In this document: piece after piece, positions 10,396 through 22,300 of the stretch
How the letters are laid out: each line of letters starts with the position of its first letter
Numbering within the stretch: position 1 is the first letter of the stretch
Source: Mermis nigrescens
Taxonomy: Eukaryota; Nematoda; Enoplea; Mermithida; Mermithidae
Reading direction: 5' to 3'
Assembly (NCBI GenBank): GCA_036768485.1
Contig: JAVLUZ010000157.1
Span: forward strand, 13,256,011 to 13,320,010
Length of the DNA stretch: 64,000 nucleotides
Translations under genes and position numbers: made by a program
The notes under the pieces: model-generated
The model's database searches: none
Told to the model about the DNA's origin: nothing
What the model saw: only the letters and a program-made list of their open reading frames with translations

Positions 10396-11970
10396 ATTGA
10401 TTTTGCTTGATTATTCATTATCTCGCAATCTTTTCCTTATCATTCTTTTCACTACTATTCCAATTTAAACCTTAATTTTCTGTGGCCACCGGCCAGAGGT
10501 TCTGTGGGTACTGGGTGGCCACAGGGTGGACAGTGGACGGTATTCCGCACCTATGGTTGGGGGTATACACACCCCAGAAGGCCAAATACTCCCGGAAATC
10601 AAAATACCCCCAAGAATTCAAATTTTAAAATTTTTTCTTTTTTTCGCATTTTTTGATGCCAATGGATAGTACTTGTGGAGATACGTTGAAAAATGGTGTT
10701 TTGTTCGCTATACCGCCATTTTTAAGACCATGTTTTCACCTTTTAGAAATCTTGCACCCTCAGGAATTTCGGTGCCGTCCACCAATGGGTACAACCCCCA
10801 AAACCTCACGTCCATGAGTAGTCCAGACCCCAAAGCCCATATATGGTACCTACCGCTCCACCCTACGAACATCCTAGATTGGCCACTGGCTTCAAGTGTA
10901 AGATCAGAAGCCAGTACCTACCAACAGAAAGATTTATATGAAAGATGCAGATTCAAACTGTGACAAGTCTACAAATTTTTCAGAATCAGTCTGCTGCATA
11001 TTGACAGATTTCAACTGTAATGAAATGTACTTATTCCAGCTACATTTAAAGACTGATTTTTTAAACATAGTTTTGTTTGACCCTCTAATTCGAAGCTAGA
11101 CACTTTACCAAATATTTAAAATCCATAACATAATACTATCATTTGCAGTTAGGGTAAAATGAAGTTCCTGAAAATACGGGATATGCAAAGTACGTATCCC
11201 ACAGTTCGTCTTCGCCACAATTCGTCCCCCACGATTGTCGTTTGTAAAAATGACTTGCCGTGCGTTTTCAAAAATATCTACTCATATAATTTTCATATCA
11301 GCAATTTAGAATGTTATTTAATAAAGTAGGTATTGATGGTGTTTCTGTAGGTATTCGACTGTTTTCATTCCACAGGATATTATGTGAGACACAAACGTGC
11401 ACTTGTTAACGCCACGAAACGCTGCAACCATGTGAAAATTATGTAAATTTTACAAATTGAAATATTTTTAATGCAACGCATCGTGTCATTCCGCGTGTCA
11501 ATTCTTTTCTAATCGTCGATCAACACATAGATAGGCATAATAATATACCTGAATGAAAATGATACGAATATCTCTTAAAAATGCTTAAGTAATTTGCAGA
11601 AACTACAAATATTCTACTAATATACAGATGAAAAATGTGTTTCATTGGACGAATTGTGATGCCCCGACAAAGGAATTTTCATTAAATAACTAAATGAAAA
11701 ATGCGTTCCAGGGGACGAATTGTGGCGGGGACGAATTAAGCAAGGACGAATTGTGCAAGGACGCATTGTGGCATGGAAGAATTGTGGGGGACAAATTTTT
11801 GGGGTACGAACTTTCCGCAAACCTGAAGCCTATATAAATTATATCTAAATAATTGATAATTACCGACTATTTTATTCTGGGCAAAAATTCTGATTGGTCG
11901 TTCATATGAAAAGTTCACGCAAACAGGCAATAAATAAAGCAGCAACACATAATGCAAATACAATCGGAAA
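10396..11970. other. Gene-free stretch with a family-C repeat
   Basis: About 10548-10760 is an inverted family-C copy (TTTTTGATGCCAATGGATAG). From about 10960 to 11960 the sequence is AT-rich; a loose repetition of GGACGAATTGTG occurs at 11640-11775. No exon of SPT5 or MED12 was recognised here. Confidence 0.55.
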
Positions 11971-12552
11971 CAATGGCGGATTCCAGGGGGATGAGGGGGA
12001 GCGGCCGCCCCCATCGGCCCAAAATATTTTGTGAGATAAAGAATGGACATGTAATTTGCAATGATCTTTAGCCGTCAGTAATCATTATTTCTCGAATAAT
12101 ACCTATTAATGGCAGTTTTTACTTTCTTTCCGACCTAGAAGCCATTTTTTGCTCATGCTAAAACAATTTAAAGAGCAGAATTAGCTAATTCAACATAGAT
12201 TTTTCTATTTTCGAGCAAAATTTTGGAAAAACTTTCGACATCGGTGTCAAGTGCTAGAAATACAGGAAACCGAGCTTCAAAGCGTCCATCAGCCAAAATT
12301 TCATAAATTTTTTGCCGAATTTTCGCTAAAGTCCAGAAAATTTATTTTTTCGCACAAAAGTTGTCGAAATTTTTTTGAGAGATTTTCCGAAAAAATGTTG
12401 CGTCAAAATTAATTTTAATCAAAAACATGCAACATAAAACGCAGAAAAAACGCAATTTTGCACGTGAAGGGCATATTTTCGGACCTATTTTTGACTGTTT
12501 TTGGAAAAGTTTGAGTACCGCTTCACTTAGGAAAATCCTAGATCCGTCACAG
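11971..12552 (+). mobile_element. hAT-like MITE
   Basis: It is bounded by CAATGGCGGATTCCAGG and, inverted, CTGTGACGGATCTAGG. Flanks ATCGGAAA and ATCAGAAG agree at 6 of 8 positions. A GAGCGGCCGCCCCC stretch follows the left end. No coding content. Confidence 0.72.
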
Positions 12553-13037
12553 ATCAGAAGCAGATATTTACCACAAGATTTTCGGTGATTTTTCCATTTC
12601 CGCTACAATACGACACGATTAAACTACTCGTTAATTGAGGATGAAGAGAAATAACTCTACGTATTGTTTTTGGCATTTTTGATATGTGAAGATCACAAAT
12701 TCATATGTCGATTTACATATTGTTATCAAGTGCACATCGTTTATTAATCAAAATGTTATTTTAGGGAAAATATGGAAAACGATATATTCGTGCATTTTAA
12801 GATAAAACCATTTATTTTAACAACTTTAAGAAGTGTTCTTCATATGTGGCATACGTAAGTAAGCTGAGAATACCGTAAATATTTACTGACTACCAGACAT
12901 TTAAATTTACTCTTCTAGCTAGACTAACTACAAAGTAATATTATGAACTGTAACATCTAAATAACATATGCATGCAGATACCAGAATCCCCATAACATGG
13001 CAGGAAAAAGAGGTTAGATATGAATGCACGTGCACGT
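12553..13037. other. Sequence downstream of the last MED12 exon seen
   Basis: AT-rich, no recognisable repeat. On the - strand it follows the GTACGT donor of exon 25. It contains an AATAAA (12811-12816, - strand) that could serve as a polyadenylation signal if exon 25 is terminal. I could not identify a further MED12 exon. Confidence 0.4.
12811..12816 (-). promoter_or_regulatory. Possible polyadenylation signal AATAAA
   Basis: The hexamer reads AATAAA on the - strand, about 230 bp past the in-frame TAG of exon 25. In AT-rich DNA the motif is expected by chance, so this is only a candidate. Confidence 0.25.
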
Positions 13038-13039
13038 AC

Positions 13040-13343
13040 CTTTGCACACTATGCTGAAATAACTGTTGGCTCCTCTGTTGCTGCTGTTGTTGTTGTTGCT
13101 GTTGTTGTTGCTGTTGTTGTTGTTTGTTGTTGTTGTTGTTGTTGGAAATGCTGCTGCTCCATGGTTTGGTAAATCTGCTGTTGTTGCTGCTGTGGTGGTA
13201 ATGCCATACCAGGAGACTGTCTTTGCTGATTTTGTTGTTGCATGAAAAAAGCAGGTTGACTAACCGCTCGAGACATGCTCATTTGACTACTGCCGGCTAT
13301 GGGCGCGTAATTAGGCTGATCTGGCATCATAGTGGCGGCATAC
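13040..13343 (-). CDS. MED12: MED12 exon 25 (polyGln) with a one-base frame slip
   Basis: The exon starts [20 protein letters not shown] after ATAAG and runs into a CAA/CAG tract. An extra A in that tract (plus-strand GTTTG in the GTT run near 13132) moves the frame from polyGln to polyThr, ending at TAG at 13049. In the other frame Gln codons continue, followed by [11 protein letters not shown] and a strong donor AAAG/GTACGT at 13040. So either the base is a sequencing or assembly slip, or this individual carries a C-terminal frameshift. No later exon was found down to 10400. An AATAAA lies at 12811-12816 if this were the terminal exon. Confidence 0.7.
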
Positions 13344-16300
13344 CTTATGAATTCAATTTCTTTAAACCAAATCTTCAGATTGAATAAAAATTGTGATAGA
13401 ATTTGCTATACGCCAAATGATTTAGCTGTGATCTGAGTTTCGTGCAAATGATTCACTTTTGAAAGTTACCTATTATTCTACAGTCTAACTCGGATAATGC
13501 AAATCTTGAGATAATGCATAATGCACACGGCTGACAAGACCGGAACATATAAATCAGTGCATAAGTGCGCACGGTTATGTAATTCACACCTCGGATAATG
13601 AGCACGCGGAGTCGGACCTCGGATAATGCAAACGTATTGCACACCGTGTTATCTTACGCAGAACAAAAGCATGAATGATTATTACCGAAGTATTTATTTT
13701 GCAGCTACAGGCAAGGATATAAGATTCGTCGTCTTTGTAATCCTTCTGACAGGTATTAAAGGGATGACAGATTTATTTTTGAAGTGGAAATTTTAAGAAA
13801 ATTTCGCACTCCAATCAATTAACACACTCGGATATTGCACACCTTTGGCCTAGGTCCTTAAGGGATGTACATTATCCGAGTTTGACTATATTGCGGCATA
13901 GAATTACTTACAGTGGTCGCCATGAAAGATGACGCGCCATCACCCTCAGAATTATAATGGTTTTCACGTGCGCGCTCCCTTGTTGGCGCTATTAATAGCT
14001 ACATTGCGCCGTCCGCATCGCCAGATTAACGGGATGATGGAGGTTAATAACGCTGTCTTTCATGGCGACCACTGTATTTCGCAATTTCAGGACGCTCAAA
14101 TGTAGAAGATCGGAATTCGTGTTGACAGCCAGAAATCGTCAAAGGTGCATCGACTTGAACAAGATCTCATGAATTAACAACGAAAAACGGATTGAAAAAT
14201 AATCGAGGAACAAGCTACATACAACGACCAGTTTTCGACCCAAATTTCCGAATGTTTATTTCTGCATGTAAGTAAAAAGATATTTAACATTTAAAACAAT
14301 TTAATTTTTGCAATGTCTTAAATGATTCTTCTTGGAACCGAAGTGACAACAGAAAATCACGCACTGGTGTAACAGATAATGTGACGAACCTTCCATTTCC
14401 ACCACCAATCAACATTTCATTCTGTTGCTGCTGCTGTTGCTGTTGCTGCAAAGCTTGATGTTGCTGAGAAAGGGTTCTACATTGTTGCTCGTTCATAGAA
14501 TAAAATTGCTGCTGTTGCTGCTGTGCTGAAAAGGCTTGATTCTGATTGGTCGCCGTCTGCTGCACTCCTCCTCCGACGTACTGCATAGGCAGAGCAGAGT
14601 TACTGTAGCCGGGTGATGCTCGAGAAGGCGTGAGGCGGGCTGTGGCCACGGGACCGGACGTAGGGGCTGCATTGAACACGTTAGAGGGGCCGAAGTCTGA
14701 TCACAAACGAACGATAGTAGCAAGCGGACATGTCAGCATGGGAATTTTCGGGAGATTGAAACCAAACATTTTTTTAAAGTAGACCTTTTTGGGCTAAAAA
14801 CGGTGGATACGCGTTAAAAACAAATTTTTTTGGCAATTAGTATACGATGCTCTATCTTTCTAAAACGTGAAAACATAAACAATTTCGTAAAAAAACATTG
14901 GAAAAACTCGAATTAGTTGACATAAAATATACTTTTGGATTATTGAGATTTTACTTCCTCCCCCGCCGATCCCGACCTTGTGCATTTATGATTAAACAAT
15001 ACTCTTTTTACGATTTTTTTTGAAAATTAGCTAATTCTGAGGGAGGAGTGAAAAAAGTTTCTGAAGGGAGAAAAGTTTTCTGTATGGAAACCCCCAAGAT
15101 CATGTACATATGGTAGAAACTTATATAAGCATTGAACAAAGAATAAATAAATAAAAATAAATAAAAAACCAGTAGAACAAATAGATTTAAACGCAATTTC
15201 ATTTATGAAATTTTTAATTATTCACTAATCTTACCATGGCTACTTTTTAAGACGATCAGGAAGAAAATTATCATTGCAGGAGATTCCCAACTTCGCATTC
15301 AATAATAAGTGTCAAAGACTAATTTCACACACTGGCTCAGGCTTCACCTTGGGCTACATACACAGTCAAGTGAAACTAATCAATTATTGCCCGTAAAACA
15401 GGCAGACATCCGAGCTTCGGATTTTTTATGTCTTTCTGATTCTTGTATTTTTAACATGCTAATAGTGAAGCATGTGAAATAGCCATATGTCGGCATTTCT
15501 CGTCCCTGACCATTCGTATGGATTATTTTGCTGATTGCCCTAAGGTCAATTAAACTGAACTGTTTAAAAAAATTAATCGAGAATGAAAGACACAAAATGA
15601 AAATTGTCTTTATGAAAAAACATTCAGCAAAAATTAGTCCGGTAATAGCGGGATGGATAGATGAATGTTTAACATTTCGGGCTGTTATAAAAGTTCTAAA
15701 AGTACAAACTACCTAAATACACGCAGAATAAATAATGTACATGAACACACATACATACAGACCCGTAACCAGGATTTTATTTGGGGGGGGCCGAAAATTT
15801 TTGAGGCCACATATTTCGAGAACCATTAGAGATGAGCGGAAATAAAGGTACATAATTTTGAGCGTATCTCGGCGAGCTCTATACGACGGTGAAGAAACAT
15901 TCCAACAAAAAAATTAAAAACTTTTCACTTTATTCCATATTGATATACATACATACAGCAAATTTATCATTTAATCTGATTTCTCATCACTTAATCGACG
16001 AATTATCTCTTATCTCTTGCCTTTGTAATTAATCATTGAGCTTTACAGAGGAAAAGAGGAAAATAATACGGATAATGAATAATTCGGCGTCAAGCGCCGA
16101 AAAAATGGAAATATTCTGCATGTCAAGTTCAAATTTGAGCGGTTTGAGCGGGCTAGAAGACAAAAACATATATAAACAATAAATACAGCGCGAAGCGCCA
16201 GAAAAATTTCATGTTTCCCATGTCATAACTCAAATTTAAGCTGTTTAAAGTGAGCTAGAAGGCAAAGACTTTAGCTAAACAATGAATCCGGCGCAGAGCG

Positions 16301-19300
16301 CTAGAAAAAAATTGACATGCTCTCTACGTCTAACTCAAATTTATGCGATTTTTAATGGTTTAGAAGACAAAACTATACATAAACAATAAATCCGGCGCGA
16401 AGCGCCGGATTTTTTCGAGTTTACTAGCTCAAAAGTACGCTAAAAACTGTTTTGGCGGTGTTTCAGACGCACTTCGCCAATTTTGAATTTTCCCCTCTGG
16501 GGGACCCTTGGGAGAAGCAACAAATTTTTTACCATTTCGGGTGGGGGCAGGCCCCCACCCCCTGGATACGACCCTGCATACATACATACGTGCTACGTTG
16601 TGCACAAACTTTAATACTTTTTTAAGAGATCACGAAAACACAATACCTGCGTATCGTAAAAGTAAGAGGTAAAGCTTGACAAAACGATTCAAAACGCACA
16701 ATGCCACCTGTTTCAATTCCCGAAAGTATGATTTTATTCCCTCGCCATTCATATCCCGTACAAAAATACTTTTTCACCTTTAAAAGTCAGAGCATTATAT
16801 TTAGGTATATTTATATAAGTTTTGTACAAACGTAGTGGATCCCGTACACCAGTCACGTATTCAGGCTTCATTTTAGCGAGGACAGGCGACCCTACTTTAC
16901 TTATAATCTCCAAGTCTAATTTTAGGTTAGCTACTGAATAAGCGCATTCTCCCACCTTTACAACATGCTTTATTAAATAAAATAACGATAATTCGACTTT
17001 TGCCAGAAAAAATTTTCAAATTTACATCCTATGAAAATTCAACTATTTAGCCAGAGCGGAGATTTCAGAATTTAAGAACACGGCGTTTCTCCGTTTAAAA
17101 GCGACACAGCACGCCAAAAAGCGAGAAATCAAAAGACTGTATTCAAACTCTTTCTTGTACCCTTCCTTCCTATGTACACAACACAGGTATTTATTTATTA
17201 AAAAAAATACTCGATTGCCGAATCATATCGGAAGACTCCAAAGACCCTGTAATATGGCGGTGCATTTGAGGTCGCATTGAAGGATCCATTAAAGCTGCTG
17301 CATTTTCATTCATTAGTTGCTGGCGGTGTTGCTCAATGATGAAAAGATTTATATTTAGACATCAGATGTGTATAAAAGCGCTTGGAACCACAGATGGGCG
17401 CGGGGCTTGGACCCCCTCCCACGAAAATCCGGTAGACCCCCAGAATTAATTATTTGACGTGTGTTTTAAGAATGGAAAGGTAACATGTTTTATTCGAACC
17501 TGTGGCAAAATGATCGAAAATAGTTGGAAATCAGGAGGGAAAAATTGAAGATTTTACAGCAAATACATGCAATTTTTCATCCTTCCATGCGTTTACCCTA
17601 CATTCGTTCCACAATTTCTATGACAGAGAAGATAAGGGGGCGGCCGCCCCAGCCCCTAAATAGGAGCCTGTGTACGTATACTCGCATATATACATTTGCA
17701 TGCATGTAAGATGTTTTGACATACGCACAAGTCATCAATCATGGAGACGCTAATTTCATAGTCTGAAACAGACTAAATAGAAGATTTCATGAAACTGTTC
17801 ACACTTGAATTGCTTTAAAATACGCTTAAAGTAAAGCAGCGTTTATACGTTACAGAATAAGATTACCAAACAAAGTACCGTTTTTCGAGATAAAATCAGC
17901 GAAATAAGAAAAATATTTCATACGTTGCAAACCTCAATCTGAGCCTGTATTTGCTGCTGGACATTCGCCTGTCCAGCGTATTGCGCTTCTTGCATTATTT
18001 TCTGCTGCTGTTCAACGTGCTGGACAAATTGCTGCTGCTGCTGCCTCGATTGCTGCTGCTGTTGTTGGCTATTGGGCGTCAGCGACTGCGCCTGAACCGC
18101 TTGAGGCTGTGGCCCCAGGCCGTAGCCGACCATTTCGGCGCCACCGGCTCCAGCGGGGCCCAAACTTGATCCGGTGCCACTTTGATGTCTATTGCGAATA
18201 CGCGCTGATATGGCAACGCGGCTGCTGTGGGAGGCTAAAAACATTGTTTATGCGTGGGAGTGTTGCAGCGAAGTATATCAATTATTTTTGGAGCTCGAAG
18301 CCGTAAAGTTATGGTTTACTTTAAAGTCCGAGTATAAGCGATGCGGGTAGGAAGCATACGTGGGCGGCAAGAAACTTCTAAGGGGGTGCAAGATTTTTTG
18401 AAGGTCAAAAAATGGCCTTAAAAATGGTGGTATGGCGATAAAAACACCATTTTTCGACGTTTCTCATTAAGCTCTATCCATTGGCATCAAAAAATTGCGA
18501 GAAAAAACGAAAAAAGAATTTCAAAAAATTGAATTCTGGGGGGGTTATTTTGATTTCTGGGGGTATTTCGGTTTCTGGGGGGTGCATACCCCTAAACCCC
18601 CACGCCCAGGTGTGGTAGGAAGACGTAATATAAAAATCAAATGCAACATACATAAAATCAAGTATGCATTTTAGAAACGATGAAGAAGTGAAGAAAAGGG
18701 AAAAGCAACGATTTTGAGTTTTGAAGGCAATTCGTGCATACGTATGTATGCAATGGCCTTCTCTTTTACATACACACAAGATTTAGCGGCCTTGAGGCAA
18801 ACTTTCACGGCAGTAACGTAAATCTAGAATGACAAATTGCGCTTTCCACTGTCTACGGTCAGTCGGTCAAATATACAAGTAAACCACTTTTACGAAGTAC
18901 TAATATTTTCTGAAGCGAAAACATTCAACAAGGCGTGACGGAGCAGTAGGAAAATGGATTGGCACGCCCGGTAGTAGTAACCATACATGCACGTAGCGAG
19001 GGGGGGGTTCTAACTGCACGTGGGCGTGGGGAGAGCGGGTTGGGGGTATGCATCCACATAGAAGGCCGAATACCCCCTAAAAACCTAAATACCTTCATCC
19101 AGAATTCGATTTCTAAAATTTTTTTGTTTTTCTCGCAATTTTCTTGATACCAATAGATAATGCTCAATGGAAAACGTTAAAATATGGTGTTTTTCACCAT
19201 ACCACAATTTTTTAACCTTTGAAAAATCTTGCAATCCCCCCAGAATTTTGGTGCTGCCTATGGTTCTAACCTCCTAATATGTGAAAATTGAAAAATTTGC

Positions 19301-22300
19301 TTGGAAAAATGAGGCAAAAAAGGCAAAAACGGATGAAAATGGAAAATTCTCTTCAAAATTGTTTTAAATGGATCAGAAGCTGTTTAATAACATAGTTGCA
19401 ATTTGAGTACTTATACCAGTTTTTGAGGTCATTTTGTCCCAAAAAAGTTTAATTCTTGACCCCCCCGGATCGGCCATGCTGTGCATCTATAGTGGTTACT
19501 GTATTCATGATACTTGCAAATCGGTTACTCCGCGTATCTTGTGTACGTGTCGAATCCGAAATAATATTAATATTTTCCGATTTGTAATCAGTATTTATCA
19601 GCGCTGACTCCCATTTAAGTAATATAATCAGCGCTGAGAAAAGGCAGGCCCGTAGTCTGGGAGTGCAGATGGTGCGGCCGCACCCTCGGTCCCGCGTGTT
19701 AAAGTTAAAAAATGGCACCAAAAGATGACGGAGCTTCGAAATTTAAGAAAAAATGCTAGAAATGTGTCAAGATCATGCTATTTATTAAAAAATTTAGCTG
19801 CATCAAGCTATTTTTGATTAGATTTTTAGCTGAATACGAGATGTAACAACTTGTGCTTGAGTGGTTACACTTAAAAATGTGCTCGCAACCCCGGTCAATA
19901 AATCCTGGCTACGGGCCTGAAAGGGGGACTGGGTCCCTACGGAAATAATCTCTCTTCATTACATACATATGTTGGATTTCTGTTATTCTAGCGTGCGCAT
20001 CAGATGTCAATAGATTACTGTGGTACCATATGATGTTTCAACTTGACAGGATTAAAAAAGACAAAAAAGGTGTACTCATTTGTTGCTGAGCACCGCTGCC
20101 CTGTTGATAAGACCTCGACTGATACTGCGGCTGTTGCTGAGCTAAAGGAATTGGAGCTGCACCGCTGGTCCAGCCTAAATTTGACTGATAAGGAGGCACC
20201 TGGTTGGCGGCTACAAATCCTCCGCCAGTGCCAGCCGCTTGCATTGCCTGCAGTTGGTGCTGCTGTTGATTGGCGCTCATTGCCTGCTGCGGTTGCTGAT
20301 GTGAAGTCGGTGTTTGCTGCTGATAAGCAGGAATCGATGCACCGCCCACCGAAGATGCCACCATGTTTCCCATCATCCCATGACCAGGAGCTATGCCCAT
20401 TTGACGCATTCCCATGGTCTGTGCGAAAACTAATTAATATTATGTACATATGTATATAACCGAAAATCACGATTATTAATTGTAAGCACACATGGACAAT
20501 AGCCCATCCATACATGTAACAGAGGGAGGATGGTTGACATACGCGGGCAGCAAGAAAATTCTGGGGGGGTGCAAGATTTTTCAAAGGTCAAAAAATGACC
20601 TTACAAATCGTGGTATGGCGTACAAAAATACCATTTTTCGACGTTTCTCATCAAGCACTATCCATTGGCATCAAAAAATTGCGAAAAAAACGAAAAAATT
20701 TCAAAAATTGAATTCTGGGGGGTATTTCGATTTCTGAGGGGGATGGTATTTTTGTTTCTCGGGGGATGTGCATACCCCCAAACCCCCCGACGCCCAGGTG
20801 TGGTGGTTGAGAATCCCCACTCACCAAAAGTTGATTGCTCCCCATACCCCGAAGCCATGGAATTTTTGATCCCCAACCCCGATTTTTGGTAGAAAAAAGA
20901 ATTTTTTGGCCGTTTTATGTGTTTTTGGCCGTTTTGGCCGAAAATTGGAGGTCATTAACTCTCTCCCTCTAAAAAGGCCTGATCCGCAACCAAATTTTCG
21001 AGCCTTTATATGTATAAGCCAATCCCAGCCCATCCGTGGAACGGGCTAACTTAAAAACTGGACGGGCTAAAGGGTCCATTTGGATGGGCTGGTTTAGAAC
21101 AAATGTAAGAAAACAGTGGAAAATCGAACAAAATTGTCTTGTTAACCCATTTTCAGCCCAAATAGGGGACCAACTAACCTTTGAAAGCCATAGTTGGAGG
21201 GCTGAAGCTTTGGCTTCTGCCCATGTATGATTGTAACTTAATTCTATACATACCTAATCACGTGATTTATCGATAGATTAAAGAAGAAATAGAAGAAATA
21301 GATAAATGTAGAATCAATAATAAATAATCAATAAATACTTAAATTAACAACTTGTTGAATGAAATAGAACGAAAAATTAGTATAGATAATTTAAAACGTA
21401 CAAAAAGCAAGAACCAATATGGGTTTTTGCACAAGATTAGGACAATCTAAGCCTCTAATGGCAACTCGTAAAACAAGCTGGCCGTCATGCACGACGAATT
21501 TCACCAAGACAAACTCTCAGGAATTTAATTGTAAAATGTACACACGATTTCTGCAAAATCAACTCGCTATTCCTTTCTGGTCTGGTCACTATATTCATGA
21601 TATGGTAGAAATATTTCACTAGTCTCTGGTTCCAACCAATGTTTTGCGGCAAGTCGTTTACGAATGTATAAACAAGCTGCGAAAGTGATCTAAATTTCGA
21701 CTCATCCATTAGAAAATGCAACTTGTAGACATACATATAACGGCTCAAAATTTTGTGCGGTGGATCCCCGGACATTTTAGCGGGGAGGGGTTAATGACCT
21801 CTAATTTTTGGTCAAAAATGACCATAACAAATAAAAATGGCCAAAAAACGCAACTTTTGTTCCAAAAATTGGAGAGGGTCAAAAATTTTCTGACTTTAGG
21901 AAGGATATGGGATGGCCAACTTTGGGTTGGGAGATTCCCCTTTAACATGTATGCTTGTAGAGGTCACAAAACATCAAAGCTTATGCGTGAGAGCACTACT
22001 GCAGCTATCATTTAGTGCACTTTTGTATAAATCTGAATTTTCAACTTGATACATGTACAGATGCATAGAAAAGAGGGTTTAACGGGCCATTTATTCTTAA
22101 AGAACATTGCCTGACGCCATCATACATGTAACGGCTCGAAATTTTAGGTGGAGGCCCCCAGTCAATTTTAAGGGGGGGATGATCTCCAATTTTTGAAGAA
22201 AAACGGCCAAAAAACGCCAACAAACGGCCAAAATATTCAATTTTTTTCAAAAATCGGGGGAGGATTGTAAAAAATTTTCAGGTTATGGTGGGATGGGGGA

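Noticed and set aside
10960..11000. Possible terminal MED12 exon (QTDSEKFVDLSQ frame on -)
   Set aside because: Phase from the exon 25 donor does not enter this frame, and there is no similarity to the MED12 C-terminus.
16749..16955. 68-codon open frame on - ([17 protein letters not shown]...)
   Set aside because: It looks protein-like but has no recognisable family, no matching MED12 phase and no splice signals, and frames of this length are common by chance here.
20043..20459. 138-codon open frame on + over MED12 exon 21
   Set aside because: It is the antisense of the Gln-rich exon, where CTG/TTG runs stay open. The - strand frame has splice sites and Gln-rich MED12 character.
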